Shown here: positions 25,999 through 34,737 of the stretch, piece by piece
Position numbering within the stretch: position 1 is the first letter of the stretch
Layout of the letters: every line of letters begins with the position of its first letter
Assembly (NCBI GenBank): GCA_015233895.1
Contig: JADFXG010000005.1
Span: 62,001 to 126,000, forward strand
DNA length: 64,000 nucleotides
Reading direction: 5' to 3'
From: Nitrospirota bacterium
GTDB taxonomy: Bacteria > Nitrospirota > Thermodesulfovibrionia > Thermodesulfovibrionales > Magnetobacteriaceae
The notes under the pieces: model-generated
The model's input: only the letters and a program-made list of their open reading frames with translations
Databases searched by the model: none
Told to the model about the DNA's origin: nothing
Made by a program: the position numbers and the translations under genes

Positions 25999-27648
25999 CT
26001 AAGCAACAAGTCTGAAGTATAAATCATCAATGTTTTTATCCAGAGATTCTGTATCTACAGGCATATCTGAGGAGGCGGCATCATCCTCAAGGCCAAACCG
26101 CTTTGATATTAATTGCGTAAGCTGTAGCAGCTCTGGTGTAAGACTGCCGGTTTTGGAGATTTCCTCAAGAGATTTTTTTGCCTCTTCTTTTCTGTCACGT
26201 CCTGCAAGGCAGTGGGCACGCATGACAATGCATTGCTCCTTTTTATATTTGGATAAATCCACTACGTTACAATCAAGGATTTCTTCTGCGCTTTCAAAAT
26301 CCCTTGCCCTTATTTTGGCAACAGCAAGAGCATTTGCAAAGTATTCTTTGTTACTTTTTGATGGTGAATTCTCAAATCCATATTCCAGTCGTCTTATAGC
26401 TTCTTGTATATTACCAGTTCTCAGATAATACATAGCTGAGACATGATATTCTATAAAATCATCACTCGTTATCGGATAATCATTTCTGAGATTAGGAAAC
26501 ACATCGTCAAATTTGCCCATTAACATGTATATGACATTGCGTCCGTTTCTTGCTACTACATTTTCAGGAAACTTCACAATAGTTTCTTCATATATTCTAC
26601 GAGCCTCATCAAAATCTCCCTTGTGCTTTAAAACCTCGGCGTGTTGATTATAAACAACAGGATCGTTGACATTAAACATAATGGCATATTGAACAAGTTC
26701 ATCGGCAATATCAAGCTGATTACATTCTAATGCAAAAGTTGAAAGAGAACAGAGTGTTTTTGCTATATGTTCTTTTTTCCCCGTAGCCCTGTGAAAGACC
26801 TCAAGGCCATGAAGAAAACGAAGCACTTCTATTTTATTTCCTTGTTTGATATTTTCTTTTATCGCAGCTATTTGTTTATCAGCAGCAGTTTTTGTCTCAA
26901 ACGCCAATAGTTTTTTTGAACGATCTCTTTTATGTTCTTTTTTATATTCATCAACTGATACTAATAATTCATCTATCATTTCAGGATATGACTTTTGTTT
27001 AACACGCGATTTGGCAGCTGTTTTGAGTTCTTTCCCTTCAACAATAGTTTCAGTTTTCTGTAGTGGTTTAACTTCTGAGTTTTTTAGAATTTTTGCTTTA
27101 AAATCGTTAAGGAGTTTTGGCATGCCATGATAAGTTTTTGTTAACGCAGGTAACATCCCAAAATTAACAACGGCCATATTGATTGCTTTTTTTACGTCAT
27201 CACTTGCAAAGGCGGAAACCATTGAGGTAAAAACGCTGTGGTCAATTAAAAACTTCTCAACCTCATTTTTGTCGCCATAATTTCTGTATTCGCTCCAGTT
27301 TATCTCATTCCATGACTTCAGGACAACCTCGATATTTGGTTGAGAGTTCAGCACCTCTTTGTATAGTTTCACTAAGTTAAAAGCTGAAATTTCCTCTGCC
27401 AGAGTGATTGCTGAATGTATGTCGGCATCCTTAGGTAACAGGCGGCTTAATAGCCTCCCTCTGACAAAATTTAAAGTTTCATTATCAAGTATATCCTCTT
27501 GCACATTTTCCAGTACCGACTTACGGGTTTCATCCTGCAAGTCTGTGTCCATACCGCTTATTACAAAGGAGAGCGTTAAGTGTAAGTTGTTTTTGGTTTG
27601 CAGGGTCTTTTTTAATGATTCAGGTGTTAAATCCGCATCATTTATCAC
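25999..27648 (-). CDS. TPR-repeat protein, unknown function
   Basis: 549 residues from a GTG at 27648. The C-terminal half (about 290-500) is built of TPR-like helical pairs (for example AEVLKHKGDFDEARRIYEE). No signal peptide or catalytic motif. The reading frame stays open for another 37 codons upstream and its translation looks like real protein, but it has no ATG, GTG or TTG; an ATT at 27759 is the only candidate start. Lies downstream of an unknown gene (27798) on the same strand, with which it probably works. TPR proteins act as scaffolds. Confidence 0.75.
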   Translation of the reverse strand: MINDADLTPESLKKTLQTKNNLHLTLSFVISGMDTDLQDETRKSVLENVQEDILDNETLNFVRGRLLSRLLPKDADIHSAITLAEEISAFNLVKLYKEVLNSQPNIEVVLKSWNEINWSEYRNYGDKNEVEKFLIDHSVFTSMVSAFASDDVKKAINMAVVNFGMLPALTKTYHGMPKLLNDFKAKILKNSEVKPLQKTETIVEGKELKTAAKSRVKQKSYPEMIDELLVSVDEYKKEHKRDRSKKLLAFETKTAADKQIAAIKENIKQGNKIEVLRFLHGLEVFHRATGKKEHIAKTLCSLSTFALECNQLDIADELVQYAIMFNVNDPVVYNQHAEVLKHKGDFDEARRIYEETIVKFPENVVARNGRNVIYMLMGKFDDVFPNLRNDYPITSDDFIEYHVSAMYYLRTGNIQEAIRRLEYGFENSPSKSNKEYFANALAVAKIRARDFESAEEILDCNVVDLSKYKKEQCIVMRAHCLAGRDRKEEAKKSLEEISKTGSLTPELLQLTQLISKRFGLEDDAASSDMPVDTESLDKNIDDLYFRLVA

Positions 27649-27797
27649 ATCGTAATCGTGTGAAAAATTAAAAAATAACGAAAAATAATGATTTGTACAC
27701 TCTACAGGTTTATAGTCATCATCAGCCTTTATAAGAAAGTACGTATCGCTGTCCTTAATAGATGGCCATCCCTATTTGAGCTGACAGATACGCCTCT

Positions 27798-28298
27798 TCA
27801 ATCATCTCTTTCCACCCACTCTCTGCCTGTCTTCTTTAACTTATCCTTAATCACCAAAAACTGGCTCTTCTCATGCCTTTTCCCACGCTTAGAACAGCCT
27901 GAAACCGAGTCTATGGCCATATTAGTAAACCCACCGTAAATGTGAACCTCTATAAAATCATCGGTATTTCTGTCACTATCTCCAGATAGTAGTATTTTAC
28001 CATACTCATCTTCAGAAGTGTTTTTTATTTTTTCAGACAATTTGGATACGGCAAGTTTATGTCTGTTTTCCCATGTCGAACGATACCCATGCGGTATGTC
28101 AGACTCATAGACAGTCAAACCTCTTTTTGCAAAAAAGAAATACGAATTGTCCTCTAAAAGAGATGCCCTTTGAGAAATAGCAGCGTCTTTTAATTTCATT
28201 GTAAAATTGCCGTAAGATTTTAAACCTCGTCCATCAACAGACAAAGCGGCATAGACAATACTTTTACCCTCATGTGCAAAAAACTTTGCTTCTATCAT
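27798..28298 (-). CDS. Hypothetical protein, 166 aa
   Basis: 166 residues, no recognised domain and no signal peptide. The first 90 residues read as alternating strands with aromatic residues (SYFFFAKRGLTVYESDIPHGY), the end is basic. No clear ribosome site at the ATG; a 5-codon ORF (ATG AGT CAA AAA GAC TAA) overlaps the start as TAATG and may couple translation. It lies between a PduL-type gene and the TPR gene, all on the minus strand, with a hairpin separating it from PduL. Confidence 0.6.
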   Translation of the reverse strand: MIEAKFFAHEGKSIVYAALSVDGRGLKSYGNFTMKLKDAAISQRASLLEDNSYFFFAKRGLTVYESDIPHGYRSTWENRHKLAVSKLSEKIKNTSEDEYGKILLSGDSDRNTDDFIEVHIYGGFTNMAIDSVSGCSKRGKRHEKSQFLVIKDKLKKTGREWVERDD

Positions 28299-28412
28299 TA
28301 GTCTTTTTGACTCATCTTCAAATGTGGCCGGTCTCCTTATGAGTTAAAAACAAACCTGAACCTCTGACAGCAATCCTCGTACACAAAATAAAATAATTGA
28401 TTATTATAGTTG

Positions 28413-28445
28413 TCAGCAGGGATGTGACACTCACATCCCTGCTGA
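28413..28445. terminator. Terminator hairpin behind the PduL-type gene
   Basis: A perfect 15-bp inverted repeat, TCAGCAGGGATGTGA / TCACATCCCTGCTGA, loop CAC, starting 8 bp beyond the PduL-type stop on the minus strand. It has no long T-run on that side, but the stem strength suggests termination or message protection. Confidence 0.7.
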
Positions 28446-28452
28446 TTGGTAT

Positions 28453-29496
28453 TCAGTTCTGTACAGCTCTGAGAGCGTTTCGCTCTGTAATATCCTCAAG
28501 AAAACCAATGGCGCCGCTTTCTATTTCTGCAGCATTTGCCTCGTCTGTATCAATGTGCATATCAAGATTAAAATCCCTGTGCACTCTGACCACCACGTTT
28601 CCAAAAATCAGCTCACGCCCGGTCTTTACCTTTACCATTACAACGTCTGTGTCTGTAACGTTGTAGGTGGTTGCCTGTTGAGGGGACATATGGATATGGC
28701 GTCTGGCGCAAATTACACCCTTATTTAGTTTAAGCTCACCACTGTCGCCCTGAAGCACTATCCCAGGAGTTCCCTCAATATTGCCTGAGTCTCTGACAGG
28801 CGCGTTCACGCCAAGTTTAAACTCCTCGGTTCTTGAAATCTCTACTTGCGAGTGGCTTCTGAAGGGCCCGAGAATTCGCACTCTCTCAACAACCCCCTTA
28901 GGCCCTATCAGATTGACACACTCGTTAGCGGCAAATTGCCCGGGCTGGCTAAGCATAACCTTTGGGGTAAGATCCTCTTTGCCGTTAAATAACACGTGAA
29001 AGTCCTCCCTGCTTAAATGCACATGGTGCGCTGATACGTTTATTGGGAAAGGATTTTTCCATGGCTCAGGTTTGCCCTCCTCAGGGAGCAGCTCTTCTAT
29101 TGCCCTGATAACTCCTTCACCCTGTACATCGCTAAAACCGTTAAGCACGGTCTCCTCTATGTTTGTGCTGCCAAACAGGCTGAAATACGATTTTATGTAC
29201 TGCTTTGCCATATCGCAGTAGCCGGATAATGCCGCTTTTGCAGCCTCATCTTTGCCCTCAGCCGCCTTGATTGCAAACGCTATATCCTCTGCGGTTTTGT
29301 TTTCCATCACACACTTTTCGTTACCATTTAAGACGTCCTCAATTTCACTTATTACGCAGCCCATCCTCATTAAAAATATAACGTTATAGATGTATAAAAT
29401 ACTCTCCAGACGATCCTTAAGAGGAAATGTACGGTCATTTTCAAAACAAACTTTAAGTGACCTTTTCAGCTTGCCTATGTTTAACCCTCCGTTCAT
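28453..29496 (-). CDS. PduL-type phosphotransacylase with extra N-terminal domain
   Basis: 347 residues. From about 150 on it is a PduL/PTAC domain: NVSAHHVHLSREDF, LSQPGQFAANECV, VRILGPFRSHSQVEISRTE, and RHIHMSPQQA, which include the His residues that bind its zinc. It swaps phosphate for CoA on acetyl- or propanoyl-CoA. The about 150-residue helical N-terminal part is not in the usual about 210-residue PduL. No bacterial microcompartment genes are nearby, so it is probably a housekeeping cytoplasmic acetate enzyme. Ribosome site GGAGGTGGC lies just upstream of the ATG. Confidence 0.88.
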   Translation of the reverse strand: MNGGLNIGKLKRSLKVCFENDRTFPLKDRLESILYIYNVIFLMRMGCVISEIEDVLNGNEKCVMENKTAEDIAFAIKAAEGKDEAAKAALSGYCDMAKQYIKSYFSLFGSTNIEETVLNGFSDVQGEGVIRAIEELLPEEGKPEPWKNPFPINVSAHHVHLSREDFHVLFNGKEDLTPKVMLSQPGQFAANECVNLIGPKGVVERVRILGPFRSHSQVEISRTEEFKLGVNAPVRDSGNIEGTPGIVLQGDSGELKLNKGVICARRHIHMSPQQATTYNVTDTDVVMVKVKTGRELIFGNVVVRVHRDFNLDMHIDTDEANAAEIESGAIGFLEDITERNALRAVQN

Positions 29497-29798
29497 CTTG
29501 CCACCTCCTTAATCTGTTAATTACTTAATCGTCAGATAAATTATCTTCTTAAGCGGCCTTTAAAACTTTAGCCCTCCTGTAAACTTTAATTATAGTCTCC
29601 AGATGTTCATATAATTACAATTGCAAGGACTGTGCCAAATTAAATTCCTTTAATTACAGGGAGTTAGAAAATATTAACGGGAAAAATCTACCTTTTAAGT
29701 CAAATTTTGCCGATAAATGTAACTTTTGCTATGTGGTATATACGACATATATTGTGTACTAATTGCCTTATTTGTAGTGCTATTATTATTATATTGTC
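29497..29798. promoter_or_regulatory. Intergenic region with divergent promoters; extended -10 for the NACHT gene
   Basis: AT-rich, no gene. TGCTATTAT (extended -10) at 29778-29786 lies 12 bases before the ATG at 29799, so the message would have a leader of only about 5 bases or less. No Shine-Dalgarno sequence is present. Confidence 0.45.
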
Positions 29799-32700
29799 AT
29801 GTTTCAAATATATAAACGTTTTTCAAAGAATGTCCGGTCGCTCTTATTAGCGCTTGTAATTTGCCTTTCTTCTGTTTTACTGATTTGTTATGCGTCTGAT
29901 AAATTTCTTCATAAGTTATGTTTCATTCTTTCTCTTTCAGTAATTTTGTTTATGACAAGAAAGATATGGTTTTTTGATGAACTGTGGAATGTTTTTATCA
30001 AAAATCTTAAGCTAGAATTATCCATAAACGCAATTGCAACGATCACGTCTGTTTCTCTTTCGTACGGTGTGTTTAAGGCATCTGTCGAATTAGTGCTATT
30101 GTGGTCAAAAAACACAGCACTGGCAAATCACTACCCATATCTGAGTAAATATGCAGCGACAGAGCAGTTAATGTTTATTCTCATTTTAATCTCACTTTTT
30201 ATCTTGTTGACGGTAATTGCCTTTATAAGAGGCGATACGACAACTATGAGAAAACATCCCAGGCCGATAGAAAAAAAAATACCCGTTATTGAATTTAAAC
30301 AAAAATTACTGTCTTTTTGCAAAACTTTGAAAAATAACCTAATTAAAATTGATGAAGAGACCAATTGGAGTATGGAGGTTTTCACTCCGCTTGATGCTGA
30401 GGTGGAAATAAGAGAGACAAAGAGAAGCACCAGAAAAATAACCGATCTTTTAAATGCCATTAAGCGGGACAAGAAAAGCAGGACATTTTTAGTTCTTGGC
30501 GATCCGGGTTCAGGTAAAAGCGTAGCATTGAGAAAACTAAGCATAGATCTCATTGATGAGGTGGCAGAGACTGACCGCATTCCGATATACGTAAACCTCA
30601 GGGAGTGGACTGTAGAGAAGGCGTGGAGCGATTATAACCCCCCTACCGTATCTGATCTGCACAATTTCATCATTGAACACATCAAAAGCAGCGGCAATGT
30701 ATTTTCCAGCGATTTTGTAGATTACTACTTTGATAAATTGTTTGAAGGCGGCTATCTTTTTTTTATTTTAGATTCATTTGACGAAATCCCACAGGTTCTT
30801 GATGTTAATGAGTCGTCGTGGCTTATAGATAAACTATCCGAGGTAATTTATGATTTTCTTCACAGCGGTATTTACACACGGGGAATTCTGTCTTCAAGAT
30901 TTTATAGAAGGCCGGCAGAGAAGTATCAAGCAGAGACAATACTTGAGATCAGACCTTTTACAGAAGTTAAAATCATTGAAAACATGAAAAAGAGTCTTTA
31001 TTTCGATAAAAAGTTGATTGATAAATTATTTAAAGAAAGAAGAGAACTGATACCGGTAGCCAGAAACCCGTTTACAGCCGCCCTGATCTTAAATTATGCA
31101 AAAGACCACAATAACGATCTACCAGCTAATCAAGCGGATCTCTACTCAACGTATATAAATAAACGGCTTATGCTTAAATCTTGTCAGGAAAGAATAACAA
31201 AGAAAAAACTTTCAATTGAGCAAATTATAAAATGTGCATCAGAGATTTCGCTCCTGATGTTTGAAGTACCAACGTATGGCCTTGAAGCACCAATGGAAAA
31301 GCTTAAAGAATCTCTGCAGAGCTATCCGGTTGGAGAAATACTGGACGTGTTAACCTTTGGACGGTTGGGACGGGTTGGACAGGGAAATGACAGAAACTTT
31401 AGCTTTGCCCATAGAAGATTTAATGAATATTTCTTAATAAGCAATTTCTTAGATAATCCCAGCCATGTGCCGGAGGATGCAATTCCCACAGATTCCAGAT
31501 GGCGTGATGCGCTTGCTCTTTATTGTGAAGTTGGTGATGAAAAAGAAGTTCAAAAAATAGCGGATTTCTGTTGGTTAGAGATAAAGACGGTTATAGAAAA
31601 TAAAATAAAGAGAAATCAACCGCAGTATATGCGGGCAATACACTGCCTTCGGTTTTTAAATGATGCTTTCCATGTACGGAAACACCTAGTGTCGTCTTTC
31701 AGAGGCAGACTTTCAGATTTTATTTTGTTACAACTGTCAACACACACAGACCTTCTGTCAAAAAAATTAGCCGTTGAATTAGCAGGACTTCTTGATGACA
31801 CTGAAATTGATGCAATTGTTATAAGAGCCTTTGAGGTTGAAAACAGGTGGATTAGTGAAACTGCGCTCAGAGCTTGCAGACACCTACCGAATTTAAGCAA
31901 AAACCTGGAAAACAGATTATTGGATTATATTAAAAATTTTAGTTTTCAAGATCTTATACCATTAAAAAAAGAACTCCTTTTTTCGCTAAGCCTTTCTGTG
32001 GGCTTTGCAAAAATCAAAAAACTTTTTGTACTAAGAATTGCTGAATACTACGCAGGTATTGGTATTATTATTTTGTTAGCAGCCGGTTATTTCCCGTTGT
32101 CGCTGATGATAATTGCAATTGCTTTAGTTGCGGTTTTTGTGATTACTCTATATAGGATTATAAAATCCTCTCAATTAACGTTCCATGAAAATTTTAGAGA
32201 AGCTTTTGGCCTTCTTTCAATCTGTACATCTATTCAGTTGCTGCTATCTCATATTTTTGGGAAATATGGCACAAAGAACTTAATTTCCGAAAAACTTAAC
32301 GATTATTTCAGCACCATACATTTTGCCGGTTTGATAGAGCCTGCTGGTATCTTTAATAAAATATCATTGCTAAATAATATCAATTTTACTGTTCTAAGTT
32401 TTGTCCTTTCATATATAATTATCAGGCCAATATATTTTTGGAAACTGATAAAGGAAATTCCCAGGATTAGTTCAATAATTCTTTATACTGTTGGTTTAAC
32501 AGTATTGTATGTATATTTTACGAGATTGAATCTGTTTATCCCGTACGACACAGGCGTATATTACAGAATAACATCAATAACAATTATTGCAATATTATCT
32601 ATATTTTTTATGTTCAGACTCAATATAATAGAACTAATCAAGGATAGTTTAATATTAAGAAAGTCTATGTTTCATAACAATATTGCAAGAGAGGAGATTG

Positions 32701-32879
32701 CCGTATATCTTAAGAGGCTTAAGACAACAATAGGCAGAGCACAATTCGTAAAAACACTGAAAAACAGAAATATCGAATTTACCGGTGTTTGGCCTGATGG
32801 CATAATGCCCGATAAAAATGACGAGGCAAGTATTCTTTTGGCCCAACTTGAGGAAAAGCAACTTAAACTGGACAGATAG
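29799..32879 (+). CDS. Membrane-anchored NACHT/STAND NTPase
   Basis: 1026 residues: two or three membrane helices in the first 145, a NACHT NTPase with Walker A G234DPGSGKS and Walker B FFILDSFDE (322-329), a winged-helix-like stretch (AHRRFNEYF near 535), helical repeats to about 700, then about four more membrane helices (about 750-810 and 870-960) and a charged tail. NACHT proteins are STAND switches; bacterial ones often act in phage defence. Here both ends are in the membrane, so membrane permeabilisation or a membrane signal could be the output. No effector enzyme is visible. It is alone in its transcription unit. Clear family, unknown function. Confidence 0.88.
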   Translation: MFQIYKRFSKNVRSLLLALVICLSSVLLICYASDKFLHKLCFILSLSVILFMTRKIWFFDELWNVFIKNLKLELSINAIATITSVSLSYGVFKASVELVLLWSKNTALANHYPYLSKYAATEQLMFILILISLFILLTVIAFIRGDTTTMRKHPRPIEKKIPVIEFKQKLLSFCKTLKNNLIKIDEETNWSMEVFTPLDAEVEIRETKRSTRKITDLLNAIKRDKKSRTFLVLGDPGSGKSVALRKLSIDLIDEVAETDRIPIYVNLREWTVEKAWSDYNPPTVSDLHNFIIEHIKSSGNVFSSDFVDYYFDKLFEGGYLFFILDSFDEIPQVLDVNESSWLIDKLSEVIYDFLHSGIYTRGILSSRFYRRPAEKYQAETILEIRPFTEVKIIENMKKSLYFDKKLIDKLFKERRELIPVARNPFTAALILNYAKDHNNDLPANQADLYSTYINKRLMLKSCQERITKKKLSIEQIIKCASEISLLMFEVPTYGLEAPMEKLKESLQSYPVGEILDVLTFGRLGRVGQGNDRNFSFAHRRFNEYFLISNFLDNPSHVPEDAIPTDSRWRDALALYCEVGDEKEVQKIADFCWLEIKTVIENKIKRNQPQYMRAIHCLRFLNDAFHVRKHLVSSFRGRLSDFILLQLSTHTDLLSKKLAVELAGLLDDTEIDAIVIRAFEVENRWISETALRACRHLPNLSKNLENRLLDYIKNFSFQDLIPLKKELLFSLSLSVGFAKIKKLFVLRIAEYYAGIGIIILLAAGYFPLSLMIIAIALVAVFVITLYRIIKSSQLTFHENFREAFGLLSICTSIQLLLSHIFGKYGTKNLISEKLNDYFSTIHFAGLIEPAGIFNKISLLNNINFTVLSFVLSYIIIRPIYFWKLIKEIPRISSIILYTVGLTVLYVYFTRLNLFIPYDTGVYYRITSITIIAILSIFFMFRLNIIELIKDSLILRKSMFHNNIAREEIAVYLKRLKTTIGRAQFVKTLKNRNIEFTGVWPDGIMPDKNDEASILLAQLEEKQLKLDR

Positions 32880-32948
32880 GCCTATTGGTTATATTTTTAT
32901 TTAGCCAGCCTACACCCCCATTTTTATAAAAAAAACATAAAGTATCAC

Positions 32949-32978
32949 TTGATTTTACCGATAACATTACTATATTAT
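32949..32978 (+). promoter_or_regulatory. Sigma-70-type promoter of the actin-like gene
   Basis: TTGATT, 18 bp, TATTAT; 82 bp before the ATG at 33060, with AAAGGAGG at the proper distance from the start. Confidence 0.45.
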
Positions 32979-33059
32979 ATAGGCGTTGCGCCGTCATTAT
33001 AAATATAACGAGGGAAAACCTCAGAAAAACAACTGCTTAGTTGAAAAAGGAGGCACTTA

Positions 33060-34277
33060 ATGTCAGAAGAAAACGATCTTCAGTACGAGATAGAGAGGCT
33101 AAAATCAAGGCTGGGTGATATGGAATCACAAAATGCACAAACTCCCCCCCCTGCTCCTTCATTCAGTGCGCCGCCCCCGCCATCCTACGACAAACCTGTT
33201 TCAGATGCACGGATAGAATCTGCCTACAGAACAACGGAAAAAACTACGGTTAACTCAGACAGAGAGCCCGGTGCCTCCTCCGAAAGTCCATTTGGTCCCA
33301 TAGGAATGGATATCGGCACAAGTAATATCGTTTTGGCGCAGAACAAGGGAAACAGTATCCATATTGTTAAACAGGTAAATGCTTTCTTTACAATACCGCA
33401 GTCAAGATTTACAAAGTCAATTCTTAATAAAAATGATGTAACGTTTATTGAATTTGACAAGCAATACTATATAATCGGTTACTCTGCAGAAAATTTCGCA
33501 AATATGTTTAATTCCAATACAAGAAGGCCTATGGAAAGAGGGTTTCTTAGCTCCCGTGAGAATGAGGGCATAATCCTCATGCAGTCAATAATAAAAACTG
33601 TTGTGCAAAAACCGAAAAAGTTTGGCGAGATTTTGTGTTACAGCGTGCCCGGCGATCCCGTCGGCAGCACTGTGCTTTCGATAGGCCATCAATCAATTTT
33701 AAAGATGTTTTTTGAATCTCTCGGATTTACGCCAGTGCCAATAAACGAGGGGCTTGCAGTGGTCATGTCTGAGCTTGCCGACAATAATTTCACAGGAATC
33801 GGTATAAGCATGGGTGGCGGCATGTGTAACGTTTGCTTGTCATATCTGTCCGTACCGGTAATCACATACAGTATCCAAAAAGGCGGAGATTACATTGATG
33901 AGATGGTTAGCAGAGATGTAAATGAATCGGCAACCAAAATAAAAGTAATAAAAGAGGAGGCGTTAGACCTCTCATCCCTTCCCACAAACAAGGTAGAAAT
34001 GTCCCTTCACATTTACTATATGGATGTGATAAACTCGCTTGTACAAAGCCTGCAGCACGTGATATCCTCCTCGGATAAGGTACCCAAAATCACATCCCCC
34101 ATTCCAATAGTGCTAAGCGGCGGAACGTGTATGCCTAAGGGGTTAAGGGAAAGAGTGGAAAAGGCACTGAGCGCTATACGAATGCCTGTGGATGTTGCAG
34201 AGGTAAGAATGGCGAAGGATCCTTTAAATGCCACATCTAAGGGAGCCCTTGTCATGGCCATGAGTGAGGAGCGGTAG
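33060..34277 (+). CDS. Actin/Hsp70-fold ATPase with Pro-rich N-terminus
   Basis: 405 residues. The N-terminal 80 are a short coiled segment plus Pro-rich linker; from about 82 an actin/Hsp70-like fold follows: phosphate-1 GPIGMDIGTSN, phosphate-2 GIGISMGGGMCNVC and adenosine motif PIVLSGGTCMPKG. It lacks the DnaK substrate domain and is shorter than typical DnaK, nearer to MreB/ParM/FtsA-like filament formers. First of three tightly spaced genes (receiver-like, MinD-like), which suggests a cytoskeletal or positioning system. Not safely MamK: no magnetosome gene accompanies it. Confidence 0.82.
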   Translation: MSEENDLQYEIERLKSRLGDMESQNAQTPPPAPSFSAPPPPSYDKPVSDARIESAYRTTEKTTVNSDREPGASSESPFGPIGMDIGTSNIVLAQNKGNSIHIVKQVNAFFTIPQSRFTKSILNKNDVTFIEFDKQYYIIGYSAENFANMFNSNTRRPMERGFLSSRENEGIILMQSIIKTVVQKPKKFGEILCYSVPGDPVGSTVLSIGHQSILKMFFESLGFTPVPINEGLAVVMSELADNNFTGIGISMGGGMCNVCLSYLSVPVITYSIQKGGDYIDEMVSRDVNESATKIKVIKEEALDLSSLPTNKVEMSLHIYYMDVINSLVQSLQHVISSSDKVPKITSPIPIVLSGGTCMPKGLRERVEKALSAIRMPVDVAEVRMAKDPLNATSKGALVMAMSEER

Positions 34278-34285
34278 CTTTTTGA

Positions 34286-34708
34286 ATGCCGGCTACGGTC
34301 ATAATTTTCTCATCTGATGAGATACGTGGAAATGTTTTAACAAAGATATTTAGGAAAGGTGGCTGTGAAAGTCTGTTATATAAGGCAATAGCAGACGTTA
34401 ATGCTTTGGCAGGTCAATTAAACCCTGACGTAATCGTGTTAGATACAAGCAGTTTTTTCCCCACCGAGCTTGAGAGTTTAGCGGGCAAATTAGTGCCTGA
34501 TTTAAAAGCGCACATCGTGTTGTTGTCTGAACCTGATGACAGTGTTTTAAGTACCCTTGCCTCTGCTTACTGTCCGTTAAATCCCTTTGACCCTGAAGGG
34601 ATATTTGCTGAGGCTATAAAACTTATCGGCTCAGAAAAGAAAAAGGAACCTTTAGGCCAATCAAAATCGTTAATTGATACGTTAAAAAGGTATCTTAGAC
34701 TGGATTAA
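34286..34708 (+). CDS. Receiver-like protein, 140 aa
   Basis: 140 residues with a CheY-like alpha/beta layout: MPATVIIFSSDE at the start, VIVLDTSSF with Asp where the phospho-acceptor sits, and IVLLSEPDD. The first acidic pair (DD) is replaced by SSDE, and the conserved Lys is not evident, so it may be an atypical or non-phosphorylated receiver. The tail (about 118-140) is a short amphipathic helix. It follows the actin-like gene by 8 bp and precedes the MinD-like gene by 29 bp. Confidence 0.7.
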   Translation: MPATVIIFSSDEIRGNVLTKIFRKGGCESLLYKAIADVNALAGQLNPDVIVLDTSSFFPTELESLAGKLVPDLKAHIVLLSEPDDSVLSTLASAYCPLNPFDPEGIFAEAIKLIGSEKKKEPLGQSKSLIDTLKRYLRLD

Positions 34709-34737
34709 AAAGTAACAGCGTAACTCTAATATAACAG

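Noticed and set aside
28453-29496. Bacterial microcompartment locus
   Set aside because: No shell protein or aldehyde dehydrogenase gene is present in the window.
33060-34277. MamK or other magnetosome actin
   Set aside because: The fold is right, but no mam, mad or man gene is nearby and the protein has a different N-terminal region; the trio with receiver and MinD does not match a magnetosome cluster I can recognise.
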